From: Siderastrea siderea
Taxonomy: Eukaryota > Cnidaria > Anthozoa > Scleractinia > Rhizangiidae
NCBI GenBank assembly: GCA_964030785.1
Contig: OZ034968.1
Location: forward strand, 41,769,686-41,833,685
DNA length: 64,000 nt
Direction: 5' to 3'
The notes under the pieces are model-generated. The model saw only the letters and a list, made by a program, of their open reading frames with translations, made no database searches and had not been told where the DNA came from. Positions 28,614-36,707 of the stretch are shown here, piece by piece (positions within the stretch are counted from its first letter, which is position 1; each line of letters begins with the position of its first letter). The translations under genes were made by a program, and so were the position numbers.

Positions 28614-29540
28614 TCACGGCGAAACACGGGACGACGAGGTTTGTACACTCGGTGCTCCTCCTTGTTTATAACTGGTCACAATGCTATTGGTCATGGTGAC
28701 ATTAGCAATTTCACGTCCTTGGGCCAACTGTTCTTGATCTTGTAACAGCATCCGTAAACGTCGTTGTAAATCCGCTTGACACAAGGTACGAGGGGCTCGG
28801 CCAGAACTCCCAGACGTCCAAGATCCTCGAGGGGTAGCTGGATTGGAGGCAGGTGTCAAAGGGGAAGTGGGGGTATTTCGTCGTCGTCCTCGTATTCGTC
28901 TCGGTCGTCGTCCACGACGACCCCCACCACCACCACCACCTCCACCTCCACCTCCACCTCCACCACCACCACCACCAGCACCACCACCACCACCAGCACC
29001 ACCAGCACCACCAGCACCTCCACCACCACCACCTCCACCAGCACCTCCACCACGTCCACCACCAGCACCACCACCACCACCACCACCACGACCGCTTCCA
29101 CCACCGCGTCCACCACCACGTCCACCACGTCCACCACCACCACGTCCATTACCATTACCCCCAGCACCCGCTGCTGTTCGAGCACCCGCTGCCAAAGGTA
29201 CGCTAGGAGGACTCGCAGGGGTTCGAGCACCAGAAGACTCCGGGGTAGTGTGTATGCTACGGTAGGATTGACTTCCTGGACTTCCTACCCCTGCTGGGGA
29301 AGAGGCCTGCACAGGGGGCACACCATCTACACCGACAGGGGGGATGGATTGCATAAACCGATAGAGGGGCTCGGCTTCCATTTCCTCCTCGGCGGCGTCG
29401 AGAAGGCCTTGGTCTCCCGACCAAAATAAATCTTGCCAGGCCCTTGGGGACATTTGATTGCCGCTGGCCGCCCCCACCCCCGCAGGGGACACGGTATCGT
29501 ACGATTGCGGAGGTTGACGGTCATCATCATCATCGGCCAT
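28614..29540 (-). CDS. Gly/RGG-repeat protein, 308 aa
   Basis: An acidic N-terminus (MADDDDDRQ) precedes a Ser/Pro-rich region. Residues about 125-210 are almost pure glycine with arginine interspersed (GRGGGGRGGRGGG, then poly-Gly), ending in RRGRRPRRIRGRRR. The C-terminal third is polar, with one helix (LQRRLRMLLQDQEQLA). The DNA is a (CCA/CCT)n-like microsatellite. RGG/poly-Gly regions bind nucleic acid and can form condensates. The acidic head plus RGG middle resembles viral genome-tethering or packaging proteins in composition only. It lies between the ATPase and the two-TM protein. Confidence 0.7.
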   Translation of the reverse strand: MADDDDDRQPPQSYDTVSPAGVGAASGNQMSPRAWQDLFWSGDQGLLDAAEEEMEAEPLYRFMQSIPPVGVDGVPPVQASSPAGVGSPGSQSYRSIHTTPESSGARTPASPPSVPLAAGARTAAGAGGNGNGRGGGGRGGRGGGRGGGSGRGGGGGGGAGGGRGGGAGGGGGGGGAGGAGGAGGGGGAGGGGGGGGGGGGGGGGGGGRRGRRPRRIRGRRRNTPTSPLTPASNPATPRGSWTSGSSGRAPRTLCQADLQRRLRMLLQDQEQLAQGREIANVTMTNSIVTSYKQGGAPSVQTSSSRVSP

Positions 29541-29578
29541 GGTCGCTCTTTTTCCTGTTCAAATGGGGTGTCGTGCCT

Positions 29579-30232
29579 TTATAGTCGTTTTTGATAGGTG
29601 CGAGTCCATCCTTCGTCTTTTAACAGGTGACTCAACACCCGTTGTTGATCGGACGAGGCGGGATGTAAATCCAAGACCAAATACCCATACGGTCGTGTCG
29701 TGGCTTGATGAAATGTCTCCAACGTGTCTTTCCACGTGGTCGGAAACGATTGAAGCATGACATTGCGTACCCCTAATTGATCTCGGGGGTTCTTGAACGC
29801 TACAATGTAATGGGCATTGCGGGATATACTTTTGGCATAGCGACCCACGGGAAACATGTCTTGGCACAAGTAGAGCACCGTCACCCCTTGATGATGCGAA
29901 TGTTTGGTGAATAAATCCAACACGCGTTTATCGTGACTGCCTTCGTCCATTAAATCATCCAAAACCAGGACCCCCTGTCCTTCAGGAAACCATTGCACTA
30001 AGGCCTCATGATCGGGAATCCCTTCGTGAAACACCACCCCTTGATCTTGCATGCCTCGAAATCGATCTTGCCAGGCCCCATAACAATAATGCCTTTGAGT
30101 CGGTGGGGTGTCAAACAACTCCGGGTTGTCTACCAAGAGTTTTTCCGTAAACGCGGTTTTACCACATCCCGAAGGTCCCACCACCAAGATAGAGGAGGGG
30201 GTGTGAAAACGAAACGGTTTCCCCGTTTGCAT
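29579..30232 (-). CDS. Genome-packaging ATPase (A32/FtsK-HerA type), 217 aa
   Basis: Starts at ATG 30232. Walker A is GPSGCGKT at residues 19-26 and Walker B is VLVLDDLM at 88-95, with a downstream polar sensor in LYLCQDMF. Length and motif spacing fit the packaging ATPases of Polintons and related double-jelly-roll viruses, which pump DNA into preformed capsids. The P-loop and acidic pair are intact. It follows the protease gene and a tRNA-like gene, the only sizeable gap in the array. Confidence 0.9.
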   Translation of the reverse strand: MQTGKPFRFHTPSSILVVGPSGCGKTAFTEKLLVDNPELFDTPPTQRHYCYGAWQDRFRGMQDQGVVFHEGIPDHEALVQWFPEGQGVLVLDDLMDEGSHDKRVLDLFTKHSHHQGVTVLYLCQDMFPVGRYAKSISRNAHYIVAFKNPRDQLGVRNVMLQSFPTTWKDTLETFHQATTRPYGYLVLDLHPASSDQQRVLSHLLKDEGWTRTYQKRL

Positions 30233-30251
30233 GATGACGAACTGCCCTTAG

Positions 30252-30262
30252 AAAAAAAAAAA
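30252..30262 (-). terminator. Pol III terminator-like T run
   Basis: Eleven consecutive T residues on the minus strand, 13 bp after the end of the tRNA-like gene. Long T runs terminate RNA polymerase III. Confidence 0.6.
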
Positions 30263-30275
30263 GGCACCTTTTTAT

Positions 30276-30363
30276 TGGAATCGGTGGGACTCGAACCCAC
30301 GCACGACCCTCCTCATGTATTCGAGGGGGGATCCAAAGGCTCTACCCACTGAGCTACGACTCC
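30276..30363 (-). tRNA. tRNA-like gene with abnormal anticodon arm, inside the Polinton
   Basis: 88 nt on the minus strand. The acceptor arms GGAGTCG and CGATTCC pair (one G-T), the D arm is GCTC-AGTGGGTA-GAGC, the T arm is GTGGG-TTCGAGT-CCCAC and the discriminator is A. Both internal Pol III boxes are perfect, and a T11 run follows. The 38 nt between the D and T stems do not form a standard 5-bp stem with a 7-nt loop. Instead they can fold into a longer hairpin closing on GAATACAT. It may be an intron-bearing tRNA, a class-II-like variant or a tRNA-mimic. The anticodon cannot be assigned. Confidence 0.7.
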
Positions 30364-30391
30364 GACAACACTTTTTTCCAACAAATTTTAT

Positions 30392-30931
30392 TTAAGCATT
30401 ACATTGATGATACGGTTGACAACAGAGTTGATACCATCTGGCTTCTTGGCCTACAATCAATTGTTGAAGGCGTTGACCGGCTTGATGGTCATTACTAACA
30501 TAATCATGATCCGAAAACTCATTTAAAAACGCTTGCAAGGTCCGTCCACGGGCTTTGGCTTTCAAATACAACAAGGCGTAATCACCACAACTCTTGCTTG
30601 TAATGGCTTGGAGGGACTTGCCATTGGTCACTACATACTTCCAATGTTGGACGATCCAATCTCGTAACGGGGTCGCTTGCACGTACGTATCCAATGGCAA
30701 AGCATAACTGTCCAGGACTTCACACACCTTTCCATCGGTCCACACCGCTAACCAATGTTGTCCCGGTTGATCGTGTGGGTCGGTATTCACAATGTACCCT
30801 TGAGGTTGGGTCTTGACAGGACTCTTGGGTAAACGATCACAGGCCACCGTCCCGTAAAAGACCGGGTTCAATTGGGGGTCGTCTCGGGCTAAATAATCCA
30901 ACTGCACATTATTCAAGGCCACATGTTCCAT
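30392..30931 (-). CDS. Adenain-like maturation protease, 179 aa
   Basis: Cysteine protease that processes capsid and core precursors. The start is taken at ATG 30931, 4 bp after the capsid stop; the frame is open further upstream, overlapping the capsid gene. The catalytic set is complete: H59 (PGQHWLAVW), D74 (EVLDSYALP), Q108 (SLQAI) and C115 (SKSCGDYALLYL). Length and motif order fit the adenovirus-type Ulp1/C5 family found in Polintons. Numerous QRGG sites in neighbouring basic proteins are plausible substrates. Confidence 0.9.
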   Translation of the reverse strand: MEHVALNNVQLDYLARDDPQLNPVFYGTVACDRLPKSPVKTQPQGYIVNTDPHDQPGQHWLAVWTDGKVCEVLDSYALPLDTYVQATPLRDWIVQHWKYVVTNGKSLQAITSKSCGDYALLYLKAKARGRTLQAFLNEFSDHDYVSNDHQAGQRLQQLIVGQEARWYQLCCQPYHQCNA

Positions 30932-30935
30932 TTCT

Positions 30936-32336
30936 TCAGTGCTGGTAAATGTTATACAACACGGCTCCGTTCCTGTCAATCTCCAGCAAATTCTCAAATT
31001 CTCCATACACGAGTACGGTTATATTGACACCGGGGGCAGCTCCAAATTCCAACACCAATTGTAAATCTCCCGTTTGCTTGGGGTTGAGGTTTTGACTGTC
31101 AGCACATCCATTGGCCACATTGTCAAACATGAACAAGGTACAATTTTTACCTTGGCCCCAATCCAGTAGTTCTACCATATTGCCTTTCTTTTTACACCAA
31201 GCACCACTGGCTTGCAGAAAACGGAAGTAGCCTAGATTATCTCGGGTGCCATTGTTGTGCACTAACTGCAGGGTTTCATAAGGGTACTCTTCTCCTCTGA
31301 CAATCTGTTTAATGGAACTCAGACCAAATTTCTGGAAACAGAATGGATCTCGGGTCACATCTCCATTGAAGGCACGGCTGTCCAGTAACCCCACAATCAA
31401 TCGGTCAGGTATTCTGTTTTGAAACAGGTTCGGGATATCAAAGCGGACCAGGTTGTTTTGCATGCTGAAGGTCCGGATTTCACTGCGGACGGTCGGGTAA
31501 GCCGCCACTTGGCCTTCATTGTGTCTTTTGCTAGAGATACTCTGGTAGATGGCGTCATTCAAACGCAGTTGACAGAGATGAAACCGTAGTTTCACATCGC
31601 CTTCCATCAATCGGCCAGCTAGACCCACTCCATTCAAAAACAGGCTGGGGCCATTGAAATGAAACTTCATCTTGATTTCGATGCCTGGCACCAACAGTTT
31701 GCCGGTATGAAAGACTTCCAAGTGCGGGGTAAACACTAGACTGTGGGTGGCACCTGCAGCATACTTCTCCACTTCGGCCGCAGAGGCATTGAAGGCCTCT
31801 TGATGATTAGCAGGCAGATCTTGCCAATGTTGATGGTTTCCTGCTTTGTCTGTGTTGGTGGCAGTCCATTGGGGTGGGAAATCCACTTGATTGAACCATC
31901 CTTGGGGTCCTAACACGGTCTTGCCATCTTCTCGGTCAAAATTCAGCAAGTTTTCTAGGTAAGCTTTGTAATGATACGTGTCGGATTGTGGACTGATCAA
32001 CGTACCATTCAACTGCAAGTCAATTTGTTTGATGATGGAATGGGCCAAATTATTGACGGGCCACAATTTCTCCGCGGCCACCAAGTTCGCACCATTCGCC
32101 TTTTTCAAACTCAATTCCATGGTAAAGTAACTGCGTCCCAAATCCACAAAATCGTCCAACCCCGGTATGATGAATTCCATAGGATTGATACCCGTGGTGG
32201 TGGGTTGGATGGTAACCATGCGATAGGCATTGATGCTAATGTCGGTCGGTGGCACCTTGAAAATCCGTAAGGCAGGGTTAACGGTCCCTTCGGAACGCTC
32301 GTGAGCCGGGGCGGTTTGTGTACTCACGTCAGGCAT
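30936..32336 (-). CDS. Major capsid protein, double jelly-roll, 466 aa
   Basis: The largest conserved ORF of the element and the probable hexon-like capsid protein. The N-terminus is variable. Then come EFIIPGLDDFVDLGRSYFTMEL and VNNLAHSIIKQIDLQLNGTLI, followed by YHYKAYLENLLNF. These form the strand pattern of the first jelly roll in Polinton capsid proteins. The second half contains strands around KMKFHFNGPSLFLN and a C-terminal LVLEFGAAPGVNITVLVYGEFENLLEID. Length fits the family. The frame is intact, the ATG follows the previous stop by 2 bp and the protease follows by 4 bp. Trimers would build the shell. Confidence 0.88.
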   Translation of the reverse strand: MPDVSTQTAPAHERSEGTVNPALRIFKVPPTDISINAYRMVTIQPTTTGINPMEFIIPGLDDFVDLGRSYFTMELSLKKANGANLVAAEKLWPVNNLAHSIIKQIDLQLNGTLISPQSDTYHYKAYLENLLNFDREDGKTVLGPQGWFNQVDFPPQWTATNTDKAGNHQHWQDLPANHQEAFNASAAEVEKYAAGATHSLVFTPHLEVFHTGKLLVPGIEIKMKFHFNGPSLFLNGVGLAGRLMEGDVKLRFHLCQLRLNDAIYQSISSKRHNEGQVAAYPTVRSEIRTFSMQNNLVRFDIPNLFQNRIPDRLIVGLLDSRAFNGDVTRDPFCFQKFGLSSIKQIVRGEEYPYETLQLVHNNGTRDNLGYFRFLQASGAWCKKKGNMVELLDWGQGKNCTLFMFDNVANGCADSQNLNPKQTGDLQLVLEFGAAPGVNITVLVYGEFENLLEIDRNGAVLYNIYQH

Positions 32337-32338
32337 GT

Positions 32339-32563
32339 TTAACGTCGTCGAGTGGTACCCCGTCGTCGTCGTGAGGGGTTTTTATAGCGTCGTCGTCGGG
32401 CTAAACGTTGTCTCAAATCAAACCCGGGGACTCTCATCACCTCGGGACTTAACCATCCACCACGTTGTCCTCTCCTGAGTTTCCAAAACGGATACAGTCC
32501 ACCCCATTGAGACAACCCTCGATTACTACGAATCCGTCGAGGTCGTGAATGCACGGGTTCCAT
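32339..32563 (-). CDS. Basic protein with QRGG site, 74 aa
   Basis: Arg-rich and tryptophan-containing: RPRRIRSNRGLSQWGGLY, then RRGQRGGWLSPEVM, ending in RRRRGTTRRR. It overlaps the preceding ORF by a TAATG stop-start junction, and its stop is 2 bp before the capsid ATG. Probably a small DNA-condensing or minor virion component. No recognised domain. Confidence 0.6.
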   Translation of the reverse strand: MEPVHSRPRRIRSNRGLSQWGGLYPFWKLRRGQRGGWLSPEVMRVPGFDLRQRLARRRRYKNPSRRRRGTTRRR

Positions 32564-32889
32564 TAGACTCCCAAAATATCACGGGCACGTTTGGTTTGTT
32601 TGGGAAATAAGGCAGTGGCTACACGCACGGCGTCTTTCACGTTCTTCTGATTCAACGCTTTCTTGGCTTGTTTGGTGATTTCTTTTTTAAGGACGTCTTC
32701 GGCTTTGCGTTTGATACCTCGTGTCAAACCCGTTTCCAAGCCTCTCTTGATATTACTAGGCAATTTTAAAGGATTTCGCGTCCTTATAAGACCTTGCAAC
32801 CCCCCACGCATCAGATCCGTCATCACTCCTTTGCCTTGTTGATCATACCACTCGTCGGTTCGAAATCGTGTCAAACTTCCCCCACGCAT
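32563..32889 (-). CDS. Basic helical protein with RGG sites, 108 aa
   Basis: Begins MRGGSLTRF and has a second site, LMRGGLQG, near residue 28. The rest is lysine-rich and helical (EDVLKKEITKQAKKAL...). LMRGG is close to the adenain consensus (M/I/L-x-G-G). This suggests a precursor of a core or membrane-lytic peptide. The stop codon overlaps the next ATG (TAATG). Confidence 0.6.
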   Translation of the reverse strand: MRGGSLTRFRTDEWYDQQGKGVMTDLMRGGLQGLIRTRNPLKLPSNIKRGLETGLTRGIKRKAEDVLKKEITKQAKKALNQKNVKDAVRVATALFPKQTKRARDILGV

Positions 32890-32955
32890 GGTGTCTTCTT
32901 CTTCACCAGGGATAAACGTTTTGTTTGGGCTTCACGTGACCCCCTTTTTATACCG

Positions 32956-33141
32956 TCATCGTCGTTTTTTCCGAAAAGCGGCTTCCAACCCTTTTTTAGC
33001 CCCGTAACTCGCGGCACCACTTGCAGCACCCAACGCCACAGCTTTTCCTCCAGCAATCAAGGCTGGAATGAGGGCGGCCAGGGGCAAGAGACCCCCTCGT
33101 TGCCTTCTTCGTCTCCTTCGACGCACTCTTGTCTTGGGCAT
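32956..33141 (-). CDS. Arg-run/QRGG/hydrophobic core peptide, 61 aa
   Basis: Starts MPKTRVRRRRRRRQRGGLL, then a hydrophobic, alanine-rich helix (PLAALIPALIAGGKAVALGAA) and a basic tail ending RKKRR. The design (basic leader, Gly-Gly site, hydrophobic helix) resembles small core or lytic peptides of adenovirus-like particles. Same layout as the ORFs at 27519 and 27677. Confidence 0.65.
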   Translation of the reverse strand: MPKTRVRRRRRRRQRGGLLPLAALIPALIAGGKAVALGAASGAASYGAKKGLEAAFRKKRR

Positions 33142-33180
33142 CTTTGTTTGTTTTTCACAACCCTTGTTTTCTTTTTATAC

Positions 33181-33417
33181 TCACATGACGTTGCACGTAA
33201 ACGATTCCCCCGCCCACCGTTTGCGTTTCCCACTTCGCATTTCTTCCATACGTTTCTTCGTTGATCTTAGGTAATTCTTTTTGGCTAACTTTTCTACCCC
33301 TTTGGTGATGGACCAAGCGGCCTTAGGAATCCCGGCAATCACCGCGTTGACCCCTTCCCCCGCTTGTGGACGCTGTGGTCGGCGTCGTCGTCGTCGTCGT
33401 CGTCGTTTCGGAGGCAT
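33181..33417 (-). CDS. Arg-run core protein, 78 aa
   Basis: Starts MPPKRRRRRRRRRPQRPQAG, then VNAVIAGIPKAAWSITKGVEKL, and a basic C-terminus. It lacks the QRGG site of its sisters but has the same basic-then-amphipathic layout. It lies between the second SFYVTL protein and the next core ORF. Confidence 0.6.
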   Translation of the reverse strand: MPPKRRRRRRRRRPQRPQAGEGVNAVIAGIPKAAWSITKGVEKLAKKNYLRSTKKRMEEMRSGKRKRWAGESFTCNVM

Positions 33418-33450
33418 GATTGATTTGGGTTCCCTTCTCGTCTCTCTTTT

Positions 33451-34500
33451 TTATGTCTTTTTGAAGTGTAACGTGACAATGGTATGACCTTCACCAAACT
33501 TGACCAAGTCTCCTCCTCTACCAATCGTTTCAGCCACTTGAACGTGAATCATTTCCACCACCTCGTTACGAAGAGACATGTATTGAATGTGCAACGGTTC
33601 AAAATACAGGTTGCCGCGTGCTTCACGCTTGTACTGTATTTCACGTAACAAATCAGTCACGCGATTACCCACCACCGTGCTGCCTGCCACGTCGGAGTAC
33701 ACGTGCAACGATCGTGTGGGTTCCCCCACCACGGAACGAAACGCTACATTCAAGTTGGTGAAACGCCAACTACAACTCATACTCAATTGTAAATAATCCG
33801 GTAAAAACGAACGCACCGTCCAAAAGACCGGTTTGCTCTGATCGTCGTTCACATCGTTCCAATCGTTGCCAGCGGGTTTTGTCATGTTGGGGATTTGATC
33901 CCCCATGAATTCTTGTTGTAAGTTGGGTCCCAAAATCAACACATTGTCAATTTTACGTAACCATCCCATCTTGAGCGCCAACTTGGTGTAGATGGTCAGG
34001 GCTGGCGTGTCGGTGCCGCAATGACAGATATTGGTGTTGTCGATGAGCAGATCCTCGCCTTCCCACTTGAACTTGACGTAGGTGTGTTTGCCTTGATCAT
34101 TGGTAAACCGACCCCCTTGAATGGCCATTTCCATACGTTGTTGTTCCAAGTGAGTAATGATGGCTTTCATGAAACTCACGCCATCCACCACCCAATCCAA
34201 ATCTTGGACGTCATTGATGATGCTTCGCGCGGTGTCTACTCGCGAGGTCATTTCCTCGTCTTTTCCACCCGGTTTGGGATAAGTTTGGCCCCAGGACGTC
34301 CCCATAACGTAGCCATTTTTCTTCACCAACTCATACAAATTGACGCGAGCATCCGGTAAGGAAATGGCACTCAACCCCACTTGCCAACCACCTCCCGTGA
34401 GCTGTAACGGTTGAGGTAAACGAATCTTGAAGGAATTAGGTTGGTTGTTGGGAAATTCACGTCGGTTGGCATGACTGGGTAACGTCACGTAGAACGACAT
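33451..34500 (-). CDS. SFYVTL-family protein B, candidate minor capsid, 349 aa
   Basis: The start is at ATG 34500 (MSFYVTLPSHANRREF), because the longer frame begins at a GTG. Strand-rich sequence with RLPQPLQLTGGGWQVGLSAISLP early and conserved C-terminal blocks (SMSCSWRFTNLNVAFR; LHIQYMSLRNEVVEMI; LVKFGEGHTIVTLHF). These blocks recur in its tandem neighbour (34515-35552). Size, beta-rich character and position between integrase and capsid make it a candidate penton-type or fibre-like virion protein. I cannot show the fold from sequence alone. It begins 14 bp after the stop of its paralogue. Confidence 0.65.
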   Translation of the reverse strand: MSFYVTLPSHANRREFPNNQPNSFKIRLPQPLQLTGGGWQVGLSAISLPDARVNLYELVKKNGYVMGTSWGQTYPKPGGKDEEMTSRVDTARSIINDVQDLDWVVDGVSFMKAIITHLEQQRMEMAIQGGRFTNDQGKHTYVKFKWEGEDLLIDNTNICHCGTDTPALTIYTKLALKMGWLRKIDNVLILGPNLQQEFMGDQIPNMTKPAGNDWNDVNDDQSKPVFWTVRSFLPDYLQLSMSCSWRFTNLNVAFRSVVGEPTRSLHVYSDVAGSTVVGNRVTDLLREIQYKREARGNLYFEPLHIQYMSLRNEVVEMIHVQVAETIGRGGDLVKFGEGHTIVTLHFKKT

Positions 34501-34514
34501 GTTGTCTTTCTTCT

Positions 34515-35552
34515 TCACACCACCACTTCCCTTTTAAAGTGGAGGGTCAGAAGGGTACGCCCTTCACCAAATTTCACCAGATCCCCATTAGTTTCGGCCA
34601 TCTGGGTTTCGACGATTTCCACCACTTCGTTGCGTACTGGGATATATTGAATATGTCGAGGTTCAAAGTGGGTGGTGTTTTGAGGCTGGTACTTGATTTC
34701 TCGTAAGAGATCGGTGATGCGACCCCCTACCATGCTGCTGGTCCCTACATCACAATACACGTGCAAAGGACGCGTGGAGGGAAATTCCAACGAGGGACGA
34801 AAGGTCTGGTTCACATTCACAAACCGCCAATTACACGTCATACTCAAGTTCAGATAATCCCCATCCACTTTCCAAAAGGCGGGCTTGTTGCTGCCATCCA
34901 GGACATCGGACGGGGTGGGAATGGAGTCCGTATGAAATTCTTGCAAGAGATTGGGTCCCAATCGATACTGGCCGGGGGACACTTGTTCAATCCATCCCAT
35001 TCTCAGCGCCAAGGTTCGGCCCCATAACACGCGTGCCACTTGTCGTGTGTAATCCACATTGACGGTATTCAACAACAAATCCCCTTCGGAGGTCCATTCA
35101 AACGTCGGGTATAATTTGACGCCATTGTCCTCGGCCCATTTGTTTTTGGGTTCGGTTTCTTTGGCACGGGCTTGCACGTAACGGTACACCAGTTGATGAA
35201 AAAAGTGCGATCCCGTCGACGAGGCCAATTCCTTTCTCATATCTCGCCCGTAGACAGTGAGTTCGCGACGTTGATGCCACCATCGATCGTTGCCTTGATC
35301 GTCTTCGGCATACACCCGTTCGTGCCATCGTACGTACAACAGAGGATGGGAATCACCCACGCCTCCTTCCGCTATCACGGGAATGGTGGGTAAGGATAAA
35401 CTCACCATACCCACCATCCATCCTCGTCCCACAAATCGGATGGGTTTAGGCAATCGGTTTCTGAAATGATGACTCTTGTTCCCAGGAAACTCTTTGGTAC
35501 TCGCATGACTCATCAACGTCACGTAAAACGAAGAGTTGGGCACCAATGTCAT
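34515..35552 (-). CDS. SFYVTL-family protein A, candidate minor capsid, 345 aa
   Basis: ATG 35552, 3 bp after the integrase stop. It starts MTLVPNSSFYVTLMSHAST and shares with protein B the blocks RLPKPIRFVGRGWMVGMVSLSLP, NLSMTCNWRFVNVNQTFRPS, FEPRHIQYIPVRNEVVEIV and LVKFGEGRTLLTLHF. Clear tandem duplicates with diverged middles, which fits two related spike or vertex proteins. A third, truncated member is at 20862. Confidence 0.65.
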   Translation of the reverse strand: MTLVPNSSFYVTLMSHASTKEFPGNKSHHFRNRLPKPIRFVGRGWMVGMVSLSLPTIPVIAEGGVGDSHPLLYVRWHERVYAEDDQGNDRWWHQRRELTVYGRDMRKELASSTGSHFFHQLVYRYVQARAKETEPKNKWAEDNGVKLYPTFEWTSEGDLLLNTVNVDYTRQVARVLWGRTLALRMGWIEQVSPGQYRLGPNLLQEFHTDSIPTPSDVLDGSNKPAFWKVDGDYLNLSMTCNWRFVNVNQTFRPSLEFPSTRPLHVYCDVGTSSMVGGRITDLLREIKYQPQNTTHFEPRHIQYIPVRNEVVEIVETQMAETNGDLVKFGEGRTLLTLHFKREVVV

Positions 35553-35555
35553 TGT

Positions 35556-36707
35556 TTAGTCACGTCGTCGTCTTTTGGGTGGGCTTGTCTCTTTAGTCTT
35601 CAGTTGTCGTTTGGGTGGGCTTTTCCTCTGGGGTGGTTGGAGAGACGTGACGTCTTGACTACGAATCCAACTATTGTACTTGTCGGGCCACCCTTTCCAC
35701 TTGACCAACCAACGATCTTTTTGTCGCTTAAGTACCTTCTCGATGCGAAACACCTCGGATACATGGACTTTTTGTAAATCCTCTTCATAAAACGTACCTT
35801 GGACGGGGGTCTCATCCCATTCGCGAATCTTATACGTGGGGACAGGGCCAGGGATCACACGATGCACCACAAACACTTCTTCGGTCCAACCGGGTAAATA
35901 GCCTTTTTCAAAGGTACGATGAATCTTATTGAGACGGACACGATCTCCGACTTTGAATGTAGGTTTTTTCTGGTCTTTCAACCGTTGGGCATACAATCGT
36001 TTCCACACGGCTTCTTCGTTGTCCCACGTCACGTCTTGAGGGGCCATACCAATACTTCGATGCCGGGTGGCATTATACCCTTGCACCAACTCGGGTAACA
36101 CATCGTCAAACTGTAAGGTGTTGGCCGCAGTAAAATAACGGTACAACCGTTCTTTCAAGGTGCGGTTAAATCGTTCCACCACACTGGCTTTGGCATCCCC
36201 TTCGGTCGAAAAATGTTGAATGCCTTGCTCGTCCAGCCATCGTTGAAAGGTCCGGTTGTAAAATTCTTTCCCTCGATCCGTTTGCAATCGATTCGGGTGA
36301 CGTCGTCCTTTCAAAATCTTGTCAAAGGCATGGACCAAGGCCACCCCGGTTTTGTCTTTCAACGGTTCCACCCACGCATACTTGGACAAGACATCCACGA
36401 CCGTCAACAAGTAGCGTATACCCCGATTATATTTGGCCAAGGGTTGCACTTCCACTAAATCCGCCACCCATTGATCATCTAATCCTCCTACGATCACGGG
36501 GACGGTGGGAAAACGACGACGTCGTGGTTTATGTAACGTATAGGCCAAATCCCGTTCCAAAACCCGTTGAGCTTTTTTCAAAGGGAGACGATGGGCTTTA
36601 GCAAACCGTTGCACCCCTCCTAAACTGCCGGGGGCTCGAGGATCGTGGTAACGATTCAACCATGATGGGGAGACCTTTTTCTTTCGAGGGGCCATACGTT
36701 CTGGCAT
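35556..36707 (-). CDS. Retroviral-type integrase with chromodomain, 383 aa
   Basis: Inserts the element DNA, making 6-bp target duplications. The catalytic triad is D83 (WVADLVEV), D144 (LQTDRGKEFY) and E178 (SVVERFNRTLKERL). After an SH3-like basic region (VGDRVRLNK) there is a C-terminal chromodomain at about 317-353 (VFRIEKVLKRQKDRWLVKWKGW...YNSW), which could direct insertion to modified histones. A proline/lysine-rich tail follows. All catalytic residues are present. The ATG overlaps the preceding ORF by 52 bp, and the next ATG follows its stop by 3 bp. Confidence 0.92.
   Translation of the reverse strand: MPERMAPRKKKVSPSWLNRYHDPRAPGSLGGVQRFAKAHRLPLKKAQRVLERDLAYTLHKPRRRRFPTVPVIVGGLDDQWVADLVEVQPLAKYNRGIRYLLTVVDVLSKYAWVEPLKDKTGVALVHAFDKILKGRRHPNRLQTDRGKEFYNRTFQRWLDEQGIQHFSTEGDAKASVVERFNRTLKERLYRYFTAANTLQFDDVLPELVQGYNATRHRSIGMAPQDVTWDNEEAVWKRLYAQRLKDQKKPTFKVGDRVRLNKIHRTFEKGYLPGWTEEVFVVHRVIPGPVPTYKIREWDETPVQGTFYEEDLQKVHVSEVFRIEKVLKRQKDRWLVKWKGWPDKYNSWIRSQDVTSLQPPQRKSPPKRQLKTKETSPPKRRRRD

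Noticed and set aside
28776..29429. Long plus-strand ORFs of Thr/Ser, Pro or His repeats
   Set aside because: These are antisense readings of the Gly/RGG microsatellite in the minus-strand gene at 28614-29540. The minus frame alone has a good start and sits in the array.
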